DNA of 8,380 bases. It comes from Planctomycetales bacterium. Lineage in GTDB: Bacteria > Planctomycetota > Planctomycetia > Pirellulales > Thermoguttaceae. The stretch lies in the NCBI GenBank assembly GCA_007127495.1, contig SKZG01000515.1, forward strand, positions 1-8,380, given 5' to 3'. Positions 1 through 6,294 of this stretch are shown here, one piece after another. The number at the start of each line of letters is the position of its first letter. Positions within the stretch are counted from its first letter, which is position 1. The notes beneath the pieces are model-generated. The model saw only the letters and a program-made list of their open reading frames with translations, searched no databases and was not told where the DNA came from. The position numbers and the translations under genes were made by a program.

Positions 1-15
1 CGGCAAAAGGCCTTC

Positions 16-323
16 TCACGCCTCCACTTCGCGCCACGCGCGGGCGAGCAGGTCGGTTACGTGGAGTTCCCCGGCCCAATGCGCCAGGTAATCGCGGTCG
101 AGGGCGCCGAGCTGGGTCTTAATTACGCCCACCAGGTCGTTCCATTGCCGTTCCGAAACCTCGTCGCCAAGGCGGTACCACTCGAGCTTGGCAAGCACCG
201 TGTCTTCCGCCGAAGCCATAAACACGGTTGAAGGATCGTCCGGGTGACGTAATAGCGAACGCCCAGCCGCACGAACGCCTCGACGACGGGAACAGTAGCG
301 GCGATGGCTTCTTGCGGGGGCAT
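16..323 (-). pseudogene. Remnant of a nucleotidyltransferase-like gene, internally deleted and frameshifted
   Basis: Two pieces of what looks like one protein lie in different frames. From the ATG at 323-321 the frame reads a start typical of the family (MPPQEAIAATVPVVEAFVRL, ending in RYYV near 246). After that it turns into arginine-rich nonsense. In another frame, from about 245 down to the TGA at 16-18, the reading is coherent: PSTVFMASAEDTVLAKLEWY, then a helical tail ending AWREVEA. From memory of intact relatives (about 190 residues, a nucleotidyltransferase-like fold), RYYV is followed by GGS and a DxD-type metal site, and the EDTVLAKLEWYRLG helix comes some 85-90 residues later. Both the GGS and acidic motifs are absent here. 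The simplest reading is loss of roughly 265 bp plus a frame change near 243-248. The start is two bases after the preceding stop, as expected for a co-translated partner. The family assignment is recalled, not searched; a sequencing error could explain a shift but not the missing middle. Confidence 0.72.
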
Positions 324-325
324 GG

Positions 326-571
326 CTAGGAACCGGCTTCGAGGTAATCGCGCACTTGGCCGGCAAGTTCGCGGCCGTAGCTCATTTCAATCCACGCGAG
401 CTTCACCTGTTGCGGCGTCCAATCGGGGTGGCGCCGTGCGATGGCCTGACGCGACATGCGAACGACGAGGTCGGAAAGCCGGCGTGCCATCGCAAGACGC
501 TCCGCCGGGGTCTTCCGGCGCAGCAGCTCGATCTGCACGCGTTCGGCGTCGGGATGGGTGTCGGAAAGCAT
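326..571 (-). CDS. Small helical protein paired with the nucleotidyltransferase-like gene
   Basis: This is an 81-residue, highly charged protein predicted to be almost entirely helical, with no signal peptide or membrane segment. Recognisable features are VQIELLRRKTPAERLAMARR (residues 12-31) and a C-terminal stretch with MSYGRELAGQVRDYL. Short proteins of this kind (an ERV..ELLRR..PA.RL start and a YGRELA..VR.YL end) commonly sit directly upstream of a nucleotidyltransferase-like gene in planctomycetes, cyanobacteria and other environmental bacteria; this is recalled family knowledge. The arrangement is the same here: the TAG at 326-328 is two bases before the ATG of the broken partner at 323. 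Its biochemical role is unknown to me. The two-gene layout resembles toxin-antitoxin or MNT-type pairs, but nothing in the sequence proves that. No strong Shine-Dalgarno precedes the ATG. It appears intact although its partner is not. Confidence 0.75.
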   Translation of the reverse strand: MLSDTHPDAERVQIELLRRKTPAERLAMARRLSDLVVRMSRQAIARRHPDWTPQQVKLAWIEMSYGRELAGQVRDYLEAGS

Positions 572-665
572 GGCAACGTTCCGCGGCGCGGGGATGACAG
601 TGACCCATTGTCGCCCTTCGGCCCGCGATGGGCAAGTAGGACCGCCGGGCTCAGGGAACCCTTGC

Positions 666-712
666 GCGGCCTGGGCCCACCCTACATTGCTCGCGTGGGT
701 GAACCCGGCCGC
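666..712. repeat. Imperfect palindrome with a GTAGGGTGGG-type core
   Basis: The left arm 666-682 pairs with the right arm 697-712. GCGGCC pairs with GGCCGC, T672 bulges, GGG (673-675) pairs with CCC (704-706), CC and AA form a 2x2 internal loop, and CACCC (678-682) pairs with GGGTG (697-701). That gives 14 base pairs around a 14-base loop. Read on the minus strand it contains TGTAGGGTGGGCCCAGGCC, which resembles GTAGGGTGGG-containing dispersed repeats found in many bacterial genomes. It lies between the esterase stop (777) and the start of the next gene (571), a usual place for REP-like elements. Only one copy is in the window, so dispersal is inferred. It could instead act as a transcript-end hairpin, but no U-tract follows on either strand. 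Confidence 0.45.
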
Positions 713-747
713 CTCGGATGCCGCAAGCAGCGGTATGGCCGCCCGGT

Positions 748-769
748 ATCAGCGCGGGGTGCTGCTGAT
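748..769 (-). terminator. Weak hairpin just downstream of the esterase stop
   Basis: ATCAGC (748-753) and GCTGAT (764-769) form a six-base-pair stem with a ten-base loop, starting seven bases past the esterase TGA on the minus strand. No T-run follows, so it is not a classical intrinsic terminator. Together with the larger palindrome at 666-712 it could stabilise or help end the esterase mRNA. This is speculative. Confidence 0.25.
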
Positions 770-776
770 CAATGCG

Positions 777-2420
777 TCACTCCAGCATCCAGGTGCCTTC
801 GAGATTGCGGCTCAGGGTGAGCGCTGCCGGGAAGAGGTGGTTGGGGTCGCCTCGGTCGAGGATGCTTTGTAAAAGCGTGCGGAGGCTTGGTTTCGGGGTG
901 GCTTTGAGCACGTGCCCTTGCACCAGAACCGTTACTTCCTTACCCGGTTCAAACATTGTGGGATGAAGATAGAGCCGTACGAAGTTGCCGATTTCCTGTA
1001 CCTTGATCGTCTTTTCATCGGGATCGTATGCAAGCACGATTCGATCGGCTTCCAGCTCTCGATCCTTGTCGTAGCGATCGATGCCGATCCAGTAGTGTCG
1101 ATTCGCCTTTTCGGTCGTTGGCCAGAATCCGGGTTGCTTGCTGCCGCTGCGGGTGGCGCGGGTTTTCACGTCCCAGATGAGTTTTTTGGGTAGGGGATTG
1201 CGGGTGAATTGATCGAGCCAGCGGATCGAGTTGGTGTCGACTTCTTCGGTCGGGGCGCCCGATCCTTGCGCCTGCCAGGCGGCTGGATCGGTGAAGACGC
1301 GTTGCTTGCGGGCGGCCGGTCCATAGTCCAGGAAGTTGTGCCCGCGTCCGGCATGAATGTAGGTGGCATGCCGATAGAGGCCTGGATGCGCCTCCTGCAG
1401 CGTGTTCAGCTTCACGCCGTATTCCGCCCCCACCTGGTTTCGCTTGTGGGCGAAGTCTTTCTCCCCGACCTGGATCAGGAAACCGAGGTTCGCATAATTG
1501 TGGGGGGAAACGCCGTTGGGATGTCCGGCCGACATGGCGGCAGCGGCCCAGCGGTCAGGCATGCGCGCCGGTATCTGGTACAGGGCGTCGCCCCCGGCAC
1601 TGAAGCCCATGAGGTAGACGCGGTTGGGGTCGACCTGACCGAAGGCGACCATGTTCTCGATGAGCCGGTCGTAGCAGGCGAACGATTGTTCGCGCCAGTG
1701 CAGGTTCCAGTTGTCGGTGACACCTCGTGGCGCCAGGTAGATGCCGTTCGTGACACCGCCGAGGTAATACACCTGCATGTGTTGCCACTGCGAATCGTTC
1801 AGCCGGGTCGGCGCCTCGCCGCCGCCGTGAAGGGCAATGTACAGGGGGTAGCCGGCTGCCGGTTTCTCGCCGACAATCCGGTAGGCGTAGCGCATGGTCT
1901 TGCCGTCGTAGGTGATCGCCTTGGCCTTCTGTTCGGCCTGCCGCTGCTCATCCTTCGTGATTTCCTGCACATACTTTCGCCAAACCTGCTCTGTGATTGT
2001 GGCAAGATCGTCCGAACGGATCAGCATGTCGGACGATTCGAGCTTTGCAAGCAGCTCGGAGAGAGAATGCGCGGTCAGAGCCCGATCTATCGCAGTCCTT
2101 CCAACGGTGGTCGGATCGGCAACGGCATAGGTATCCGTCACATTGACGGCGTGGATGGATTGGTTTCGAGGTGCCCAGACAAGCGGAACCTGCGTGTCTG
2201 TTTGCTTGAACGAGGCAGCATAGATCGCGTGGCGGGGGTTCGCCGGTGTCAGCATTTGCCGGTTGGCGTCCGGCATGTTGGCCGGCAGGAAGTCCACCGC
2301 CGCATGCCGGCTTTCCGGCAGCATCTGCTTGAGTGCATCGCCATCGTCCAGTGCCGCGTTGCAGGTCAAGGCCATCGTGAGGATTGCGTGTACGATCACG
2401 ATTGTCTTTGATGTTTTCAT
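777..2420 (-). CDS. Secreted alpha/beta-hydrolase (esterase/depolymerase-like) with a C-terminal accessory domain
   Basis: This is a 547-residue exported serine hydrolase. Residues 1-22 form a type I signal peptide (KTSK, hydrophobic IVIVHAILTMAL, cleavage near CNA-A). The hydrolase core begins near residue 175. It has an oxyanion-hole loop LHGGGE (197-202), the nucleophile elbow GFSAG with Ser274 (272-276), a probable acid at Glu320 or Asp322 in VGEKDF, and a probable catalytic His361 in GRGHNF. The motif set is like PHB-depolymerase/feruloyl-esterase-type (CE1-like) enzymes, so ester hydrolysis outside the cytoplasm is likely; the substrate is unknown. Residues about 24-170 are a helical N-terminal region I do not recognise. 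Residues about 410-547 look beta-rich (starting KKLIWDVKT) and resemble the C-terminal sandwich attached to many such esterases. The start at 2420 is preferred over the in-frame ATG at 2450, because AGGA lies nine bases upstream and the signal peptide then begins at Met1. The DUF202 gene lies 72 bp upstream on the same strand. Confidence 0.86.
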   Translation of the reverse strand: MKTSKTIVIVHAILTMALTCNAALDDGDALKQMLPESRHAAVDFLPANMPDANRQMLTPANPRHAIYAASFKQTDTQVPLVWAPRNQSIHAVNVTDTYAVADPTTVGRTAIDRALTAHSLSELLAKLESSDMLIRSDDLATITEQVWRKYVQEITKDEQRQAEQKAKAITYDGKTMRYAYRIVGEKPAAGYPLYIALHGGGEAPTRLNDSQWQHMQVYYLGGVTNGIYLAPRGVTDNWNLHWREQSFACYDRLIENMVAFGQVDPNRVYLMGFSAGGDALYQIPARMPDRWAAAAMSAGHPNGVSPHNYANLGFLIQVGEKDFAHKRNQVGAEYGVKLNTLQEAHPGLYRHATYIHAGRGHNFLDYGPAARKQRVFTDPAAWQAQGSGAPTEEVDTNSIRWLDQFTRNPLPKKLIWDVKTRATRSGSKQPGFWPTTEKANRHYWIGIDRYDKDRELEADRIVLAYDPDEKTIKVQEIGNFVRLYLHPTMFEPGKEVTVLVQGHVLKATPKPSLRTLLQSILDRGDPNHLFPAALTLSRNLEGTWMLE

Positions 2421-2428
2421 CGATTGAA

Positions 2429-2433
2429 TTCCT
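2429..2433 (-). promoter_or_regulatory. Ribosome binding site of the esterase gene
   Basis: AGGAA on the minus strand is placed about eight bases before the ATG at 2420. It favours this start over the in-frame ATG at 2450, which would put ten extra residues in front of the signal peptide. Confidence 0.6.
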
Positions 2434-2492
2434 GTTTTTTGTGCTTCCAACCTGTCATTCGGACTGCCGGAAACTCATCCCGCCAGTACCCC

Positions 2493-2801
2493 CTACCCTG
2501 GCCCTGCGGTTTTCGACCGCCGCTGCACCGACGCGATTCGCCGATTTGTCCTCCAGTATCGCACCACCCCCACGACGCCCGCAACCGCTCCGGTGGGCAG
2601 GCAGGCCAACCCCAGCAGCCAGAACCAGCTTTGGTCGGGCGAGAAGTGCATCATCGACACGCCGGCCAGCACCAGGGCGACCGCTGAGCGAAGGTACGCG
2701 AGCATGGTCCTTTCATTGGCCAGTAGCGTGCGGTCGATGGCCAGCTCGTCGCGCAGCACGAGTTCTTCGGGGCTGAATTGGGAATAGGGTGGATTCTTCA
2801 T
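2493..2801 (-). CDS. DUF202 family (YidH-like) small inner-membrane protein
   Basis: This is a 102-residue membrane protein. The family signature is plain: LANERTMLAYLRSAVALVL (residues 27-45), matching the DUF202 consensus LANERTfLAwlRTaLaLi. The first membrane helix is about residues 34-53, and the second about 58-81 (FWLLGLACLPTGAVAGVVGV). An arginine-rich cytoplasmic-type tail follows (RYWRTNRRIASVQRRSK). The length is normal for a single-domain member. The family's function is not established; it often appears alone or beside transporters and membrane hydrolases. The start is secure because AAGGAGG stands eight bases upstream. The gene lies 88 bp after the GH38-like gene and 72 bp before the esterase gene, all leftward. 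Co-transcription is possible, but those gaps do not require it. Confidence 0.88.
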   Translation of the reverse strand: MKNPPYSQFSPEELVLRDELAIDRTLLANERTMLAYLRSAVALVLAGVSMMHFSPDQSWFWLLGLACLPTGAVAGVVGVVRYWRTNRRIASVQRRSKTAGPG

Positions 2802-2809
2802 GCGTATCG

Positions 2810-2816
2810 CCTCCTT
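2810..2816 (-). promoter_or_regulatory. Strong Shine-Dalgarno of the DUF202 gene
   Basis: AAGGAGG on the minus strand, eight bases before the ATG at 2801, is a perfect anti-Shine-Dalgarno match. The GH38-like and 81-residue genes have no comparable site. Confidence 0.8.
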
Positions 2817-2889
2817 CCGGCCCTAGTGTAACGCCGTTCCCGCCCCGTTGGCCAGCCCGGGCCGGCGGCCTCGTTATTGGTCTTTCCCC

Positions 2890-5880
2890 TCATCGCTCCT
2901 CGTCAAACCACACCTCCACCTCAGCCCATTCGCGCGCGGCCAGGGGAATGGCGACGCGGTCATCGGCGACGTCGAGTGGGACTTGCGGCCGGCCGGGGGC
3001 GTCGCGCTTCTCGGCCCGGACCGGCCGGCGCAACAGCCGCAGGCCAAGCTGCGTGCTCCGCCCGTCGAGTTCCAAAAGCCGCAGCCGAAGGCCGGAAACG
3101 GAAGAGGGGCCGGCAACCTCTTGTGCGGACCGCCCCTCGGGCCGTTCCAGCGAAAGGTCCATGACGTCTTTGCCGAGCCCGAGCGCCGCCCACGAGGTGA
3201 CCAGCACGTTGCGATGGTCGAGGTGGAACAGCCAGCCACCGTCCGACGAGCCCGGGTCGGTCAGCGGCAGCACGGGCAGGGGGCATAGTTCCTCCATTGC
3301 GGCATGCACCGGGTGCGCGACGTCGAGCCCGATACCCAGCCGGAACTTCCGAGCCGTCTCGCCGCGCACGACCAGCAACGTATCGAGCCGTCGCAAACCG
3401 AAGCGACGGTGGTAGGGCAGCCCATTACACAGAAGCGTGCTGCGCCCGTCCGCCGTGCGCACGTCGATGAAGTGCGGCGCTTCGAGCAGGTTGGCGTCGG
3501 TGGGAAAACTCAATTGGCTTACGCTCCGATACAGGTTGGCCGTCGCGTCGTTCCATGCGAAGCGGGCGGCGTAGTACGAGTCCCACGGGTTGGCGCCCGG
3601 TTCGGCTTCGGGCTCCAATTCGATTTCCATTTCGACGACGCGGCCGCCTCGCCACAGGCGCGTCGACTGCCGGAAGCCGGCCATGCGCCGGCCCTCACGG
3701 CTGACGAGCCGGCCGCGGCAGCACACCTCGCCCACCAGCGGCCCGGCCGACGTAATGTGCCAGCCGTCGGCGGCCTGGATCGTGTAGTGCGCGTCATCGG
3801 CCGGATCCGCCTCGCGAGGGTCGGGCAGGCGAAGGGCGATTTGCTGGGCCAGTCGCGCGCCGCGGGTCCGGTAATCGGAAATGCCGCGGATCGCGCCCGT
3901 GTACTTGTCGAAAACCACCTCGCAGTGTTCATTGCGCAGGACAAAGCGTTCTTCGAGTTCCTCGGCCATGGGAGGCTCCAGCTTGCGCTTCGGCTTGCGC
4001 CATCGCCGGGCGGGCTTCTGCCGCGCGTCCGATTCCACCTGGGCCGGACCCCCACCCGGCGCAACCCGGGCGAAGCCCATCGCAGGCACGTCGACCACCG
4101 CCGCACGCTCCAGGCCCGCCCCGCCGGCGGCGCGAACGGTCTCGGAGGTGTCGGGCAGCGCGACGGGTTCAGGCCAGGGCAGGCACACGCGCCGCGGGGC
4201 GGTATGGGGGTTGAGCACGAGCATGCCGGCCCGCTCGCCCGCGGTTTGCCGCGCGGCGACTTCCGCGCCGAAAAGCGGTGGGCCCGCGCGGAAACCAAGG
4301 GCCATGGCCAGCCTCTGCGCGGCCGCCGCCCAGGCCCACTCCAACGCAGAGTTGAGAGACGCATCGGCGTTGCCGTAGTGAGCTTGTTCCACCTGGTCGA
4401 CCAGGGATTCCACTCGGTCTTGGGCCTCGGCGTCGATCCGGTCCGACACGCAGGCCGCGGCGGTTTCCATCGCCCGAATGGCGTCAATCGTCGCCCAGTT
4501 CCGAAAATAGGCCGTCCACCGCGAGATTGGGTCCGGCTCGCCCGCCGCCACCGACTGCCGCAGATACGGAGCCCGGTATTGGTCGGGCGAGTAGTCGGCC
4601 GTTTGGCCCGACATGGCCGTGTGCTCGAAATAGTCGTCGATGACGGAAAACGAGCCGAACATTCGGCCGCTCCGCACTGCGCGGCGCAGGTCGTCGTACC
4701 AAATGCTCTCCGTGCCGGGCCAGTGGGCGAACACGGCGGTGGCCTCGTGATCGACGTCCATTACATCGCCAAGCCGTTCGGCCAGGCGGAGGAAGCTACC
4801 GGGGCAGGCGGCGTCGAGCGGCAGCCGGGCGACGGCATCGAAGTTCCGGCCGTCCACGCCCTGCCACTGCACGCGGCTCTGGTTGCCGGCGGGGAATCGG
4901 CCGTCGTCGAGGGTGAAGTGCAACGCCGCTTCAAACCCGAGCTGCCGCAGGATGGGTGGCAACACGGGCGTGAGCCCGAATCGGCGCCGACCATACACCT
5001 TCGGTCGGTGCCCCAGATGTCGCTCGTAGACCGCCAGGCCGCGTTCGAGGTGGAACCGAATCGCCTCCGGCGGCAGCAGCGGAAGCGGGCATTCGGCGTA
5101 CTCACCGCCGATCAGCCCCAGTCGTTTCTCTTCGATGCCGTCCTTGATCATTGCCAAGGTTTCCGGGCACTCCGTAGCCATGCGCTCAATGAGTTCCCCG
5201 GTGACGAGCAGGTTTACCGGCTCCGGCCCCCGGAGCGACTCTTGCAGCGACCGGCCGAGGGTGGTTGGGGCCACCAGGGTCAGGTCCAACAGTCGCGACT
5301 CGACCGGGTAGAAGTACTCGCGTGCATCGCCAAGGAGGTCGAAGCCCGACTGCAAACGGCGCCCGGCGTCGGCAGCGTTGCCCTTGCCCGCCTCTTGAGC
5401 GGCTTCAATAACCGCTGCGCGAAACGACGTTTCGTCCAGGCTGCTCATATAGCGGAGTTGGCGTGTGAGCAGCTCGATCAGGAAATAGGCGAAACCCAGT
5501 GCCCGGAAGTCGGCCAGAAGCTCGGGATCGCAGCTTTCGACGGCGGATTCCGCCGCTTCCAGAAGCACCCCGGTCAGTCGCGACCGGTCGTCGCCGGCGG
5601 CGACGACCCGCGGCGCCGCCTCGCCGTGACCTTCCAGCCAGCCGGTTGGCAGCAGCGCACGGCTGCACTCGGGCAGTACGAACAGGTACTGGGCATCGTC
5701 AGCGGGTGGGCACGAGGCCGAATGCCACTCGGGAAGCTCGCCGGTGGCCAGCAGCAGGGCGGGGTGCCACATGGCGGTCCACCCGGTGAGCAACTCCTGG
5801 GCTTCGGCCGGAGGGCGATCGAGGGCCAGGCTCTCGATGGTATCGCACGGTAACAAGAGCGCCATCCGGTCCGTTTTCAT
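2890..5880 (-). CDS. Divergent GH38-like (alpha-mannosidase-superfamily) protein, probably altered at the active site
   Basis: This is a 996-residue protein with no signal peptide or membrane helix, so probably cytoplasmic. Residues about 195-330 resemble the N-terminal barrel of GH38/GH57-type glycosidases. GLIGGEYAECPLPLLPPEAI (255-274) matches the 'GGwv..' strand, followed by LERGLAVYERHLGHRPKVYG and FGLTPVLP (301-308), like the GH38 FGhsaqLP segment. Residues about 645-860 look like the GH38 C-terminal sandwich: FVLRNEHCEVVFDKYTGAI (646-664), RGGRVVEMEIELEPEAEP (744-761), then AARFAWNDATANLYRS. In the family these proteins cleave alpha-mannosides with a zinc-bound aspartate nucleophile. 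Here the aspartate of DxFG appears replaced by arginine (RRR 298-300), and no HxD motif is found near the N-terminal strand. A very basic linker (about 619-634) joins the halves. I start at 5880 because MALLLPCDTIESL begins the recognisable protein; the frame is open for 91 more codons to 6153, but those overlap the pilM-type promoter and look noncoding. No good Shine-Dalgarno is seen. Real catalytic function is uncertain. Confidence 0.82.
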   Translation of the reverse strand: MKTDRMALLLPCDTIESLALDRPPAEAQELLTGWTAMWHPALLLATGELPEWHSASCPPADDAQYLFVLPECSRALLPTGWLEGHGEAAPRVVAAGDDRSRLTGVLLEAAESAVESCDPELLADFRALGFAYFLIELLTRQLRYMSSLDETSFRAAVIEAAQEAGKGNAADAGRRLQSGFDLLGDAREYFYPVESRLLDLTLVAPTTLGRSLQESLRGPEPVNLLVTGELIERMATECPETLAMIKDGIEEKRLGLIGGEYAECPLPLLPPEAIRFHLERGLAVYERHLGHRPKVYGRRRFGLTPVLPPILRQLGFEAALHFTLDDGRFPAGNQSRVQWQGVDGRNFDAVARLPLDAACPGSFLRLAERLGDVMDVDHEATAVFAHWPGTESIWYDDLRRAVRSGRMFGSFSVIDDYFEHTAMSGQTADYSPDQYRAPYLRQSVAAGEPDPISRWTAYFRNWATIDAIRAMETAAACVSDRIDAEAQDRVESLVDQVEQAHYGNADASLNSALEWAWAAAAQRLAMALGFRAGPPLFGAEVAARQTAGERAGMLVLNPHTAPRRVCLPWPEPVALPDTSETVRAAGGAGLERAAVVDVPAMGFARVAPGGGPAQVESDARQKPARRWRKPKRKLEPPMAEELEERFVLRNEHCEVVFDKYTGAIRGISDYRTRGARLAQQIALRLPDPREADPADDAHYTIQAADGWHITSAGPLVGEVCCRGRLVSREGRRMAGFRQSTRLWRGGRVVEMEIELEPEAEPGANPWDSYYAARFAWNDATANLYRSVSQLSFPTDANLLEAPHFIDVRTADGRSTLLCNGLPYHRRFGLRRLDTLLVVRGETARKFRLGIGLDVAHPVHAAMEELCPLPVLPLTDPGSSDGGWLFHLDHRNVLVTSWAALGLGKDVMDLSLERPEGRSAQEVAGPSSVSGLRLRLLELDGRSTQLGLRLLRRPVRAEKRDAPGRPQVPLDVADDRVAIPLAAREWAEVEVWFDEER

Positions 5881-6124
5881 ATTCAGAGCCTGTCGTTTGG
5901 CGGGGAATCCGTGGTTGTTTTCCGTGTAACGGCACTTTCGTTGCCGAAAAGCCCATGTAATAGCAGCGACCCATATAATACTATGTCGATTCTGCCTCGT
6001 TGGGAAAAGTCCCGGAAATCGGGCCCCATGGGCAGCCCTCCAGATGGGGGCATGGCCGCACTGCGAAAGAACGCCGCTTTGAGTTCTACCTGCCGCGTCA
6101 TTGTATCGGTCGCGGGGTATCTGG

Positions 6125-6154
6125 TTGACAGGTGGCACCAAGACGCGATACACT
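6125..6154 (+). promoter_or_regulatory. Sigma70-type promoter for the PilM/PilN gene
   Basis: A perfect -35 box TTGACA (6125-6130) is followed after 18 bases by TACACT (6149-6154), a four-of-six match to TATAAT. This predicts a transcript start near 6161 and a leader of about 134 bases before the ATG at 6295. The prediction rests on consensus only. Planctomycete promoters are poorly charted, so the exact start is uncertain. Confidence 0.5.
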
Positions 6155-6180
6155 AGATAAATAGGAACAGGCAGTCTATG

Positions 6181-6268
6181 CCGGTCCTTCGTGGGCCGGT
6201 CCGAACTCTGGGGCTGTCAAGGAACAGAGAAACACCGACCACCGGATCCCTGTCGAAAGGGTCGGTGT
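6181..6268 (+). promoter_or_regulatory. Structured 5' leader with two hairpins
   Basis: The first hairpin is CCGGTCC (6181-6187) with GGGCCGG (6193-6199), seven pairs including one G-U, around a five-base loop. The second is ACACCGACC (6232-6240) with GGTCGGTGT (6260-6268), nine perfect pairs and a 19-base loop. A competing smaller stem CCCT/AGGG (6248-6251 with 6258-6261) sits in that loop and shares bases with the second hairpin's right arm. The second hairpin ends ten bases before the Shine-Dalgarno, and a short T-run (6273-6276) follows it. Translational or transcriptional control of the downstream gene is plausible but unproven. I could not match it to a known riboswitch class. Confidence 0.4.
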
Positions 6269-6278
6269 GTGCTTTTCC

Positions 6279-6285
6279 GAGGAGG
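6279..6285 (+). promoter_or_regulatory. Ribosome binding site of the PilM/PilN gene
   Basis: GAGGAGG, nine bases before the ATG at 6295, decides the start. An in-frame ATG at 6178 would add 39 residues, but those do not look like the family and would place the actin-fold start unusually deep. PilM proteins normally begin a few residues before GIDIG, as here. Confidence 0.75.
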
Positions 6286-6294
6286 CGTTGCACC

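Larger units (their letters stand above)
5881..6294. other. Divergent intergenic region between the GH38-like and PilM/PilN genes
   Basis: These 414 bases hold no gene I can support. From left to right there is a small stem CGGCA/TGCCG (5930-5934 with 5942-5946). An AT-rich patch at 5973-5984 contains TATAAT on the plus strand (5974-5979) and TATTAT on the minus strand (5980-5975); either could be a -10 box, but neither has a convincing -35 at normal spacing. A structured GC-rich block at 6011-6050 includes CCCG/CGGG and CCCCAT/ATGGGG pairings. Then come the rightward promoter (6125-6154) and the hairpin-containing leader of the PilM/PilN gene. The leftward promoter of the GH38-like gene must lie here if that gene is transcribed alone, but I cannot place it. 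Confidence 0.6.

Noticed and set aside
304..872. Several overlapping plus-strand frames at the left end
   Set aside because: They are arginine- and serine-rich translations without motifs, antisense to the 81-residue gene, the palindrome spacer and the esterase end.
1209..2411. 400-codon open frame on the plus strand
   Set aside because: It is antisense to the esterase gene, which has a signal peptide, RBS and catalytic motifs. The plus frame has none.
2821..2889. Terminator after the GH38-like gene
   Set aside because: There is a GC-rich self-complementary patch (around GCCCGGGC), but it has no loop to speak of and no T-run on the minus strand.
3304..5853. 849-codon open frame on the plus strand
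   Set aside because: It lies exactly antisense to the GH38-like gene. Its translation is rich in Arg, Gly, Ala, Val and His with no domain, while the minus strand shows family motifs across the whole length. It is a by-product of high-GC codon use.
5881..6153. 91-codon N-terminal extension of the GH38-like gene
   Set aside because: The frame is open, but the residues look noncoding, the start would lie inside the -10 box of the opposite promoter, and the recognisable protein begins at 5880.
6161..6294. Known c-di-GMP (GEMM) riboswitch upstream of the pilus gene
   Set aside because: The position would suit one, but I could not find the conserved GEMM core or its tetraloop-receptor arrangement. 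Only generic hairpins are supported.
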